From Picocystis sp. L7 (lineage: Eukaryota; Chlorophyta; Picocystophyceae; Picocystales; Picocystaceae), in contig QXJR01000005.1 of NCBI GenBank assembly GCA_020975725.1, positions 558,001-622,000 on the forward strand: a stretch of DNA of 64,000 nucleotides. The letters run 5' to 3'. Below, one piece after another: positions 33,820 through 43,764 of the stretch. The position numbers and the translations under genes are program-made. The first letter of the stretch is position 1; the number at the start of each line of letters is the position of its first letter. The notes below the pieces were generated by a model. That model did no database searches and was not told the origin of the DNA. It was given only the letters and a program-made list of their open reading frames with translations.

Positions 33820-34177
33820 CCAAGGCTCTTAACCTGTTGAAAAACATTTATAGCTCAGTTGACCTACACTGCCTTTGGTTGAGTGAGTCTCTCGCACTTC
33901 TCCTCTAGGAGGTGCCCCTTCTCCTAAGTGGACCTTCGCTCTTTGGGTCTCGCTTGGAGGTGATGCTCCCGCGCCCGTTTGGTGTGGGATGCCTGACTTT
34001 GCAAAGACTCAACTGATCAATTACATGCATGCTTGCTCCCTTATATAGGGTGGATGTATCTGCGCTACATTACATCGTCCCCCCAACCGTGCAGGACTAT
34101 TCGTACAATCACAACACTATCACAACTTAGTATCTCCCCTTTTAGAAGGTGGGTACCTTCCTTCTAGACCCACTCCC

Positions 34178-34735
34178 TGTAGCACAGCCGTGCTTGGACA
34201 GGGCCCCTTCGAGCCCCTGACCCTGCCTCAGTAGGGTCGCGACCTTCCAGCATACTTGCTCAAAGGGAATGGGGATAAAGACCCCCATTCAACGGGAGAC
34301 GCCCCGGTACATCTTGATACCACAGTAAGGGACTATCGGACAGGGTACCCGGGGCCTCCCGACTGGGAACCCGGGACTTTCGATAGAAGATCCTCACCAT
34401 ATCTACCACCCCGGGGCGAGGTCTCGAGAAGGGACTATCGAGACTGCCTGGACGACCGAACTGGCTCGTACAACCGTCGGATCCGCACGTGGGACCCACG
34501 TGCGCGCCCCAGAGCGTGTCTACCCGTCGAGGGCAGGGCGTGACAGGCTGTCAGCCGCCTTCCTAAACCCGAAGGCTGGGGGGCGAAAGGGGTACTCCTA
34601 AGCGAGACCCCAACATGTAAAATCACTTTCCACTTGCGCCGACTTGGTGTGCGCCACCAGCCTCGACGCCTCCCAACCCTCTCTTCGAAGTCGCCTCCGT
34701 CTTCTCGTAAGTCCTGAGCATCGCGTAACGCAACA
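34178..34735 (+). repeat. Gypsy (methyltransferase family) 5' LTR
   Basis: 558 bp with TG...CA ends. Contains a 10-bp-arm palindrome with a one-base centre at 34484-34504, which places two CACGTG boxes back to back. The base sequence following the LTR does not start with the TGG usual for a tRNA primer site. Confidence 0.92.
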
Positions 34736-34756
34736 GTGTCTAAGCTTTACGAAAGC

Positions 34757-36013
34757 ATGAGTGACGGCGAAGAAGAGAACCCGTTGGGAACTGCCACTCG
34801 CATGCAACGATTGCGAGAAGAGCTCACACGAGAGCAACAGGCCCGTGCCACGCTTACAGAGCAAGTGCGCCTCCTGGAAAGTCAGCTACAACGTCAACGA
34901 ACTCAAACTACCCCTTTTGAGGACGTGCCTCAAGATACCAAGGAGGACGGGACGGAAGACGCCCGTTCCTCCGAAGAAGATCAGCCTCTCCTAGAAGAAG
35001 AAAATGCTCTCCCGCCGGTCGTTGTTCAACCGCTGAATGAGGAAGGTCTTCAGAGCCTTACAAAGCTCTACAAGTCCATGGGGGAATCGCAACGCTTGCA
35101 AGGCGTCTCGTTGGCGCGACCTTCCAACTTCTCAGGCTTGGAGGTTGTTGAAGACCCGTACGCCCTTACCCATTGGTACCGCGAGGTATCTTGCTGGGTA
35201 CAGGGCTACGCAAAGGACCCCATTCAGCAGGTGGTTCTGGCCTTGCAGACTTTGAAAGGTACAGCCAGAATCATGGTTGACAACATCATTATGTCAGACC
35301 CCAAGAGAGTGAGTGATTTGATATCACTCTTCAAGATCCTCAAGGAAACCTTCCAGCGCCGAGACCCAGGTCCTGACGCGTGGAAAGAGTTTCAGAGAGC
35401 GCGACTCTGCACAAACAGAGAGAATGTTATCGGCTTCTTGAATCGCTTGTTGTTGCTGAGTTTCGTAATCAACATGAGCGAGGATCCTACATGCCCGACG
35501 GTCAGTGAGAGCGACATCGCGACTAAACTGCGGATGGGACTGCCTTACAACATCAGCAACCAGCTAGAACAACACATGCAACTGATGGTTGATGTGGGCA
35601 GCGTTCCGGACATTTCTCCCTGGGGCATCGCTGCCACCGCCCTCAAGGTTGAGGCACAGGAACGCGAAAAGTCACGGATGACCAATCGTCAACCCCGGCC
35701 CGCTGAAAATAAGGTCAACCGGACCCTAATTACAGCTGCTGTCCATGCCTTACCGGAACGCTCGCCTACGGAGGACCGTCCAAAGTGGAGCACCAGCGGC
35801 CGCGCAGCAAAAAGGTTCCGAGACCTACCAGAATCTCTCCAGAAAAGGATCGTGGAGCTCCAAAAGGAACTCCAGGACTTGCCGTTGGGAGCTACACTGA
35901 CCCCGGACCAGCAGCAGCGATGCGCCAGCAATTCTCTGTGTATCAGGTGCCGACGTTACGGTCACGATGCCCGGAACTGCCAGCAAACCAAGCCTATGAT
36001 ACCAAAAAACTGA
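34757..36013 (+). CDS. Gypsy Gag
   Basis: About 418 residues from the first ATG, 21 bases after the LTR. The N-terminus is acidic and then forms a coiled coil (MQRLREELTREQQARATLTE). The centre is a Retrotrans_gag capsid domain (VEDPYALTHWYREVSCWV, LFKILKETFQRRDP). The C-terminus holds the CCHC zinc knuckle CIRCRRYGHDARNC. It looks whole. It would form the particle that packages the element RNA. Confidence 0.85.
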   Translation: MSDGEEENPLGTATRMQRLREELTREQQARATLTEQVRLLESQLQRQRTQTTPFEDVPQDTKEDGTEDARSSEEDQPLLEEENALPPVVVQPLNEEGLQSLTKLYKSMGESQRLQGVSLARPSNFSGLEVVEDPYALTHWYREVSCWVQGYAKDPIQQVVLALQTLKGTARIMVDNIIMSDPKRVSDLISLFKILKETFQRRDPGPDAWKEFQRARLCTNRENVIGFLNRLLLLSFVINMSEDPTCPTVSESDIATKLRMGLPYNISNQLEQHMQLMVDVGSVPDISPWGIAATALKVEAQEREKSRMTNRQPRPAENKVNRTLITAAVHALPERSPTEDRPKWSTSGRAAKRFRDLPESLQKRIVELQKELQDLPLGATLTPDQQQRCASNSLCIRCRRYGHDARNCQQTKPMIPKN

Positions 36014-36199
36014 ATTGGCTCCTCCTGACAGAAGAGGCTGTCAGGATGGAGCCAGGAGAGGCATCATCAATAGACGCATGGTCAGACCTTTCTTGCCTCA
36101 ACAACCTTTATCCTGACCAGGTGGTGCCTCTACGAGCGTCGCCGAATCCTCGACCCCGCTGTGAGTTTCTTACTGCGGACGGCTATATAGGACCTGCAG

Positions 36200-38160
36200 G
36201 GTCCAGTGAACTTAAAACCCAGGCGTACGTAGATACCCTGGCCAGCAACTCCTTTCTCAGCAGAGAATACTTTGAGGAATTACAACGCAGTGGTCCCCTA
36301 CGCGTCACATGGAGACCTACAAGACAATACTTCAATTTCAGCCTGGCCGTGGGAACGGCAGTGCATCGAGCCCATGTCATTGAAGCCCAGTTGACCATTG
36401 GAACCTTCCAGGTGCAACACGAATTCGGGTTAGCCCCCATTGAATCCTTTGATTGCATTCTTGGTGTAGACTTTTGCCACAAGTTCTTAGTGCAGCTGAA
36501 TTGGCAGGAACAGATCATGGAGTTGAGGGACCATCAAGGAAAAACTCACCGAGTTCAGGGCGACAATGCCTTTATCAAGTCTCGCAAGCTTGATTTGATT
36601 GTCCCTGCTTCAGAGGTCCCTGACGCTGTTACGTCAGACGGATGCCTCTTGCTGATGGTCCAGCCGCTGGACACCACATATGAGCTCACCGCTGAAGAAC
36701 TGGATACCGCTGCGTTCCGCAGTCGCCTCAGCAATGCCTGCAACCTCACTTCTGATGAGGAACAACGCTTACAGAAATTACTGGAGAAACACCAGAAGTG
36801 TTTCCAGAAACGCACGAATATACCGGCAGAACGAACTCCAGGCGAGTCCTTTAAAATTCATGTGGAACCTGGAACACAGCCGGTGCATCGCAACTACTAT
36901 CGGCTCTCGCCCCAGCAGCAGGAAGCCTTGCGAGAACTACTTACAGAATATGTGGATGCGGGGAAGATGGATATATGCGCCGGGTCCAGTTGGGGTGCCC
37001 CGGTACTCCTCATCCCCAAGAAGGATGGAGGTTGGAGAGTCGTTTTCGACTACCGCATCCTTAATGCAGCAACCATTAAGGACCGATACCCTCTCCCCAG
37101 AATTGACGATCATCTGCAGAATTTAGGGCAGTCCTGCATATTTTCCTCCGTAGATGCGCTCGATGGATTTCACCAGATTCCTATGGACCGCAACGACATA
37201 GACAAGACAGCAGTGGTAACGCCTTTTGGGAGCTACGTTTGGAAGGTCATGCCTATGGGACTGGCCAACGCACCGGCCATGTTCCAGCGAATGATGAATC
37301 GCATCTTTGGTAACTTGCCCTTCCTGAAAGTATATATGGATGACATATTGATCCATTCTGCTGATAAATTGGAGCACTTCCAACATTTGGAACAGTTCCT
37401 ACAGGTGTGCCAGGATAACGACGTACGACTCAAGGAGTCCAAATGCCACTTTTTCCAGCAGACCTTGGAATGGGTTGGATTCAGGATCCAAAGCGGACAG
37501 CTCAGCTGTGCTGACCATCTGGTAGAGCGCATCCGTAAATTCCCCCGACCAGTTACGCACAAACAGAACCTGGCTTTCCTGGGACTATGCCAGTTCTATA
37601 TGCGCTTCGTGCAGAATTATGCGGAACTCGCAGCGCCCCTCACCGAGCTTACGCGCAAACAGTACAAGCATGACTTTCAACACTATTGGAAGGATCAGCA
37701 TGAGAGGTCCTTTAAGGATTTAGTACAGCATCTTACCGCAGGACCTGTTCTGCAGTTGTTTGATGAAGATCGATCCATACGTGTGGAAACCGATGCATCA
37801 GACCTGGGCATGGGTGCTGTCCTGCTACAAGAATCCACTCCTAACAATTGGCTACCAGTGGAATATTGGTCCAAGAAATTCAACTCCGCACAGCGTAATT
37901 ACCATCCTGCTGAAAAGGAAACCTGTGCGATAGTATATGCACTCCACCATTGGCGCCACCTGCTGTTTGGACAACCTTTCACCGTATTGACAGACAACAA
38001 AGCCAGCATGTATCTACAAACCAAGTCTGCGGAACAGCTGAGCCCGCGCGATCAACGATGGGTTGCGAAGTTGGCTTACTTTGCTCCCTTTGCAGTAGAA
38101 TACCGGCCTGGACCTGAAAACATAGCAGCAGACTACCTATCGCGACAAGGCTTAGGGACT
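36200..38160 (+). other. Gypsy protease, reverse transcriptase and RNase H part of pol
   Basis: Protease region with AYVDT near 36.23 kb. Reverse transcriptase from about 36.87 kb with WGAPVLLIPKKDGGWR, FSSVDALDGFHQI, VMPMGLANAPAMFQR and the catalytic YMDD at about 37333. RNase H from about 37.78 kb with VETDASDLGMGAV and TVLTDNKA. Typical Ty3/Gypsy order. Positions are approximate domain limits. Confidence 0.9.
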
Positions 38161-38164
38161 GGTT

Positions 38165-39060
38165 ACCCGCTCATCAGAATATTGGATCTTTGTGCAGGCA
38201 TGGGGACTGTTCTGCGCGCCTTGTGGCATCTGCTTCCCGCAGGGTCCCCAATACAGATCGATTACATCGCTGTGGAATTAGAACAAGATGCCCGCCAGGT
38301 CATTGAACGGGTATTCGCAGATATACACCTGGACCGACCAGGGCTGTTCACCCGTACCGATATTTTTCGATATGGGAACGATGTCCGATCTCTGGTTCAC
38401 CGACGCAAACTGCCAAAAATCGATGTGCTAATAGCAGGAGTGCCCTGCCAACCCTTCTCAAAAGCAAACACATCAAAACAGCACCCTAGTTACGGATTAC
38501 GAGATGAAAGAGAGCTGTTTACCACAGTACACAACATACATTGCCGCCTGGGTTCACCTGACTACATTATTGAGTGCACCCCTTTTGCTGGTCATCTACA
38601 AGAAGACTTCCTACAAATTGCAGAAATGTTTGGGGAACCGACACTACATGACCTGTCCTTGTTTTGCCCTCAGAAACGCATGAGGTACTGTTGGACTTCC
38701 CTTCCAACCATTTCCCAGGTCCATCATATTCCTGGGTTACCTATGACCTGGGCTGAATGCCTCGAGGACGGCGCTTCACCGCCCACAGATTCCCTCAAGC
38801 AGCCAATACAGAAGTGTCCCACTTTGATGGCATCCGTTAATTCACACAGCGATCGCAGTAAGGCAACCTGGGTGTACGATTGCCAGGGGACTGCCCGTCC
38901 ATTGAATATATCAGAAAAGGAAAGACTTACAGGCATGGAGGTAGGGGACACCGCTGCCTTGAAGGTAACGGAGGCCGCTCGACACCGGATGTGCGGTAAT
39001 GCTTTCCCCGTAGCCTGGATAGCCCATCTGCTGGATTTGCTTATCATGAAGCACGCAGGA
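38165..39060 (+). other. DNA cytosine-5 methyltransferase domain inside Gypsy pol
   Basis: About 300 codons between RNase H and integrase, in the pol frame. Visible C5-methyltransferase motifs in order: motif I ILDLCAGMGTV (AdoMet binding) at about 38180, a following AVELEQDA strand end, motif IV VPCQPFSKAN (catalytic Cys) at about 38440, motif VIII-like QKRMRYCW at about 38670, an ERLTGME stretch, and motif X RMCGNAFPVAWI at about 38985. The family methylates cytosine in DNA. Known retroelement-borne methyltransferases of charophytes and dinoflagellates show that such domains can be functional. Here I infer, not show, that the element could methylate its own or host DNA. The spacing between motifs IV and X leaves room for a target-recognition region. 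Confidence 0.88.
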
Positions 39061-39349
39061 ACGCTTAGACCGCTAGCTAGCCGCAGTCTCGCAGAGACTG
39101 TGTGTGTTCAAAGCAAGCCAACTGCTGTGCTGTCCGCGCTTACGGAACCGCAACCCGCATCATACATACAGCGCTTGCGTTCAGCGGCCCAAAAGGACTC
39201 AGAATATACTGCGAAACTGGAAGCCCCCCCTCCATACCTTCGGGCCGTCGATGGATTGTTGTTTCATAAACCAGTACCAAACCAGCAGGGATCCTATGAA
39301 GGACCTGCTGTTGTACTGGTGCCAGAGGACCGTGCACTGCGACAAGACC

Positions 39350-41007
39350 TGCTCCACCTGGTACACGATCAATCACACTTTGGAGCTCAGCGCACTTATA
39401 TGACTGCCAAAAGACATTTTGCATGGAAGGGGATGAAGGGACACGTGCAGGCCTTTGTCTCACAATGCCCCACCTGTCAACTCCAGAAACCAGGCAATAC
39501 CACATCCTAACAGCCTCTGTTCCCAGAAACAAGGTTCTACCCATATGCATTTCACACAGTGGTTTTGGATGTGGTGGAGGGCCTGCCCCTCACCTCTAAA
39601 GGGCACAATGGAGTCCTAACCATAGTGGACAGATTCACAAAATATGCTATTTACCTTCCCATACACACTTCATGGAGCGCATTCCGCCAAGCCCAATGCA
39701 TAATGTATGCACTTGTGTACAAGTTTCATACTCCACAGCGCATACACACAGATAACGGGCCAGCATACCGGGAGCTGTTTCGGGCCTTTTGCGCAGCACT
39801 CGGAACCCAGCATGTTACAGGTACTCCTTACCACTCACAGTCGCAAGGTGGAGCAGAGCGACAGCATCGCACTTTGCTCCAACAGTTGCGCGTAACTTGT
39901 GATGACCGCAGAAATTGGGATGATTACTTACAGGCTGCAGCACACGCGTACAACGACAACGCGCACGCGGTCACCAGAGTAGCCCCGTTTGTCGCCTTGT
40001 ACGGATGCCATTCCAGACTTCCTTGGCACCTACAACTCTTGACCCTATCAGAACCTAGTGTTTCTCAGCTGGTCTCCACTCATGACGAGAGGATCCATTC
40101 CTTCCTGGAAAAACAACGAGCAGTGTACAAGCAGATCCTTAAACACCTATGCGCACAGGCCGAAAAGATGCAAGCCCAACTTGCCAACCTGCCTGCCCGA
40201 ACATTCAAAGTAGGAGATCAGGTCAAGGTACAGTATGGTCTGAAAGGAGCAACGGACAAACACAAATTGGATCCTTACTATGTGGGGCCATTTACGATTG
40301 CGGAGGATCTGGGCAATGGGGCATACAAATTACATATCCCCCCAGAGTCACCCTACTCGGACAGATTCAATGCAGACAGACTAGCCTTGTGGATTGATTC
40401 AGACTTGACGCTGTTTCCTGCTCCACACAATATTGGAAACTCGCCAGCCCGCTTGCCACCAGATTGCCGGGTGGAACCACCCATCGCCATTCGTCGATAT
40501 CTGCTGAGAGATTATCGCTACTTCCCGCAGAAACCGGTCCGTTACTGGGTACAGACAGACTCTGCGGAAACGCCCTACGTATGGGTGGACGAGTCCAGCG
40601 ACTTGTTGGATGAATTCCTCAGTCTAGAGGAAAATAATGGTTGTATCCCAGAAAGGGGTATCAGTGATGAAAACAAAGAGGCAGTGAAAACACACAAACA
40701 GCAGATCTACTTACAATACCCGAGCCCAATACTTGTTAATACCTCGACCTCCGCCCGATTACCACTGCAAACCCGAAAACGGCCAGCGTTCAAGCCGCCG
40801 CAGACACTACTGAATGCTATTGTGCAGCAGCTTTTCCACATATCCGAGACTAATCAAGCATACTACCAGGGCCTGGTTATCAAGGTGAAGAAACAAACCT
40901 GCACCATACAGTGGACGGATGGGCATAAAAGCCAACACACGCATGCAGAAGTTCGTTCGATGCTTTATGACCCAGTGAGTCAGGTCTATGATTTCCTCAG
41001 CCAGTAA
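39350..41007 (+). other. Gypsy integrase and C-terminal modules
   Basis: Zinc-binding HHCC part (HLVHDQSHFGAQRT with CPTCQ) near 39.36-39.49 kb. Integrase catalytic core about 39.56-39.9 kb with LDVVEGLP, HTDNGPAYREL and GGAERQHRT. The DNA-binding SH3-like part is near 40.2-40.35 kb (VGDQVKVQYGLKG, YVGPFTI). Beyond it two further modules follow, one with YLLRDYRYFP and WVDESSDLLDEF, one with YYQGLVIKVKKQTCTIQWTDG that resembles a chromo/Tudor barrel. Both modules recur in the second Gypsy at 48458-57344, showing shared ancestry. Confidence 0.87.
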
Positions 41008-41041
41008 TGTGTGTCAATGGATACGACAGAAGCCAGGAGAG

Positions 41042-41599
41042 TGTAGCACAGCCGTGCTTGGACAGGGCCCCTTCGAGCCCCTGACCCTGCCTCAGTAGGG
41101 TCGCGACCTTCCAGCATACTTGCTCAAAGGGAATGGGGATAAAGACCCCCATTCAACGGGAGACGCCCCGGTACATCTTGATACCACAGTAAGGGACTAT
41201 CGGACAGGGTACCCGGGGCCTCCCGACTGGGAACCCGGGACTTTCGATAGAAGATCCTCACCATATCTACCACCCCGGGGCGAGGTCTCGAGAAGGGACT
41301 ATCGAGACTGCCTGGACGACCGAACTGGCTCGTACAACCGTCGGATCCGCACGTGGGACCCACGTGCGCGCCCCAGAGCGTGTCTACCCGTCGAGGGCAG
41401 GGCGTGACAGGCTGTCAGCCGCCTTCCCAAACCCGAAGGCTGGGGGGCGAAAGGGGTACTCCTAAGCGAGACCCCAACATGTAAAATCACTTTCCACTTG
41501 CGCCGACTTGGTGTGCGCCACCAGCCTCGACGCCTCCCAACCCTCTCTTCGAAGTCGCCTCCGTCTTCTCGTAAGTCCTGAGCATCGCGTAACGCAACA
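41042..41599 (+). repeat. Gypsy (methyltransferase family) 3' LTR
   Basis: Second copy of the 558-bp LTR, differing from the first at about one base. A purine-rich tract (GAAGCCAGGAGAG) sits immediately before it, as expected for plus-strand priming. Confidence 0.92.
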
Positions 41600-41811
41600 T
41601 CCCTTGACCGGGCTGGTCTTACATCATCCTGCTATAGCCAGTACGGGTTTACCGATCAAGTGTTTAAACTTCTCATGGTTGGAAACTTGTCACATTTTAA
41701 CAGATCTTCCCAAACGAGGGTGCATCTCGGAGGGGGGGAAATTGAGTCGAGGGGGGGGTGCAAAATTCAGTCGCAACCCCCCTCCTGCCGTGCCTTCGTC
41801 TGTCCATGGGT

Positions 41812-42240
41812 AGGATGTCGGCGACCCACTAGCACCTCGTCGATTTCGTCGTTTCGATTTCGATGGCACTGAATTTTAACGTGCATCCCTCTATAGACCC
41901 ATCCAACGAAGGTGGCATGGTCCGTTCGTCCCGTTCGCATCGCTTTCGATACCGACTCGAGGCCCCTCCTGGCCCGCCTTCGCCGGTCCTGGTGCGGGAT
42001 GTCGACGACCCACTAGCACCTCGTCCATTTCGTCGTTTCGACTTCGATGGCGCTGAATTTTAACGTGCATCCCTCTATAGACCCATCCAACGAAGGTGGC
42101 ATGGTCCGTTCGTCCCGTTCGCATCGCTTTCGATACCGACTCGAGGCCCCTCCTGTTCCTCCCTTCGTCGCTCCAGGTGCGGGATGTCGACGACCCACCA
42201 ACCTTCCTCCAATTCTTTCGCCACCGCTCCAACGACGCTA
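41812..42240 (+). repeat. short tandem duplication, unit about 184 bp, 2.3 copies
   Basis: GATGTCG.CGACCCAC starts at about 41815, 41998 and 42184. The units share TAACGTGCATCCCTCTATAG and a TTTCGATACCGACTCGAGG stretch with few differences. Apparent frames in it are repeat shadows. It lies just outside the end of MULE copy 1. No known family. Confidence 0.75.
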
Positions 42241-42982
42241 AATTTTTGCATCCACCCGTTTTCGAGCACGTAGAATCCAGTGGTAGCGTTCGTTTGGCTC
42301 ATCGCATCGCCAGTCGAAGCGTACGCGATGCCTGCTGGTCGCTCCATCGGATGTTTCGCCGACGAGGGACCAGGAGTCCACCGAAACCGGTCGAACGGAC
42401 GAGGCGGGATCGAATTTCGTTTCGAAACATGCTCTTGTATTACAAAGAAAAGATTCCGACGTTCGTAGCTCGAAAAACGATCGCCCTTATGTCCCTTCGA
42501 TCCCGTCGGTCGCGGTCGGGCCGACCTCCGTGGCGTCGGCCGTCCGTGGCGCTGCGTCGCACGGACCGTACGCGGTGCCACGGGCGCGCGAGACGCTCCG
42601 TACGCACGCGTCGACCCCCCACGGAGGAGGATCGACGGCGCGTGCGCGTCGCGCGCGTCCGTGGGACCGCGTCTGTCGGTGTCGCGTTCGCGCGCTGGTT
42701 CGGTCGCGCTTCGATTACCGCCTCTCCCCCTGTCCCTCTCGCGATCGCGAATGCCCCCCCTGGCCCCCTCAAACCCCCCACAAACCCCCCGACCCCCTGT
42801 ACCCCCCTTTCCCCCCTGCGCCTCACCCCCCCCCCCACCCCCATGCGCGCCCGACGGGGTGGGATGCGCCCCACGCGCGATGGCGATGGAGGGGCCCCGC
42901 CGACGCCCCCACCCCGCTCCCCGACCGAAAGGACGCCCACGAACGAGGTCCCGGGGCGATGGCGGGTTCCGCGCCCCCCCAC
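42241..42982. other. spacer with C-rich low-complexity tract
   Basis: Begins with ordinary sequence and ends in long C-runs (about 42750-42850). Several long frames open on both strands, with arginine/proline-rich translations and no domain. I see no gene. Confidence 0.5.
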
Positions 42983-42993
42983 CCGAATCCCCC

Positions 42994-43658
42994 GGTTGCG
43001 ACTGAATTTTGGCCCCCCCCTCGACTGAATTTTCACCCCCCCCCCAGATGCACCCTCGTTTGGGAAGATCACACCCTTGTCCCACGAGTTAAGTCGAAGG
43101 GGGACTCCGATCGATCCCCGCGGGAATGGAAGGGATCGAAACAGAAGGGAGAGGTCCAACCCATAGGACTTCGGGTCGATTGGGAATGGACCGGGTTCGA
43201 CGTACCCATCGAAACCAAGGGAAAAAGGACCAAGACCCGAATCACAGCCCCAGATCCAGACGAAGAAAAAAGACCGACGCATCGGAACGGATCGGAACGC
43301 GACGCGGCGTTCGTCGCGGGCAGAGGACGCGCAGCAGGTCAAGACGCCGCAGACGAAGAAGGAAGAGCACCTGGATGGGCAAGACGCGTCAAGCCATGCG
43401 GAAAGGACGCGGGAAAACGAGTGTGGGAAAACGTGGGAGCGTGCGAATGCACGGCACATCTGTGGCTCTGCCATCGATGGGCCCTGCACTCGCACCCAAC
43501 TCGACTGGGTTGGACACCCCTGGGTACCTCGTCACGGTAGGGGAGGGGGCGAAAAGGGGGCGAACACCAACGTGGGGGGAGGACGACGAAGACACACCAA
43601 AGCGACTGCAACGACGGGACGGATCGAACGTGACGAGGACAGGACGGATCGAACGTGA
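42994..43658 (-). repeat. MULE copy 2 left terminal inverted repeat
   Basis: About 660 bp, the inverted partner of 46115-46773 with very few mismatches. The outer 60 bases are rich in G/C homopolymer runs. Inner anchors are the GATCGATCCCCGCGGG stretch and the GGATCGAACGTGAC block. Confidence 0.88.
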
Positions 43659-43764
43659 GAGGAAGGCTGTGAATGCTAGGATATTTGGAACCACCCATAG
43701 AGTGAAGGAGAATGAACAATACACTTTACAGTCGTAGGTATTCGTAGCACTAAGTGATGGACAA

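Larger units (their letters stand above)
34178..41599 (+). mobile_element. Gypsy LTR retrotransposon carrying a DNA cytosine methyltransferase
   Basis: 7422 bp, inserted in the 5' LTR of the Copia element. LTRs at 34178-34735 and 41042-41599, both 558 bp and differing at about one position, so the insertion is very recent. TCCC is duplicated at both ends (4 bp, or 5 bp if the first T is counted as target). Order: Gag, protease, reverse transcriptase, RNase H, methyltransferase, integrase, C-terminal modules. Gag and pol overlap in different frames, as in families that use ribosomal frameshifting. It looks nearly whole, with about one break. Confidence 0.93.
29412..41702 (-). mobile_element. 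Copia LTR retrotransposon (whole apart from a nested Gypsy)
   Basis: Reads right to left. LTRs are 29412-29853 (3' LTR, 442 bp) and 33835-34177 plus 41600-41702 (5' LTR, split by the nested Gypsy). Both begin TGTTGAAAAA and end TTTTAACA. The 5-bp duplication GATCT lies at 29407-29411 and 41703-41707. The LTRs differ at about 3 of 442 positions, so the insertion is young. A stretch with AGAGCCTTGG next to the 5' LTR resembles the initiator-tRNA primer site usual in Copia. It landed in the terminal repeat of MULE copy 1. Confidence 0.93.
25722..41778 (+). mobile_element. MULE copy 1, broken and interrupted
   Basis: A Mutator-like element related to the complete copy at 42994-46773. It keeps the 5' leader (25722-25863), a degenerate transposase gene, and one terminal inverted repeat now split into 28047-28589, 29375-29411 and 41703-41778. 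The gaps are a 782-bp TIR element and a Copia element that itself contains a Gypsy. The left terminal repeat is missing; the junction lies against the solo LTR at 25721. The right end (GTCGCAACC at 41778) matches the end of copy 2. Confidence 0.8.

Noticed and set aside
42075-43540. Several 300-350-codon frames on both strands
   Set aside because: They run through the 184-bp tandem duplication, a C-rich tract and the MULE terminal repeat. The same frames recur wherever the terminal repeat occurs.
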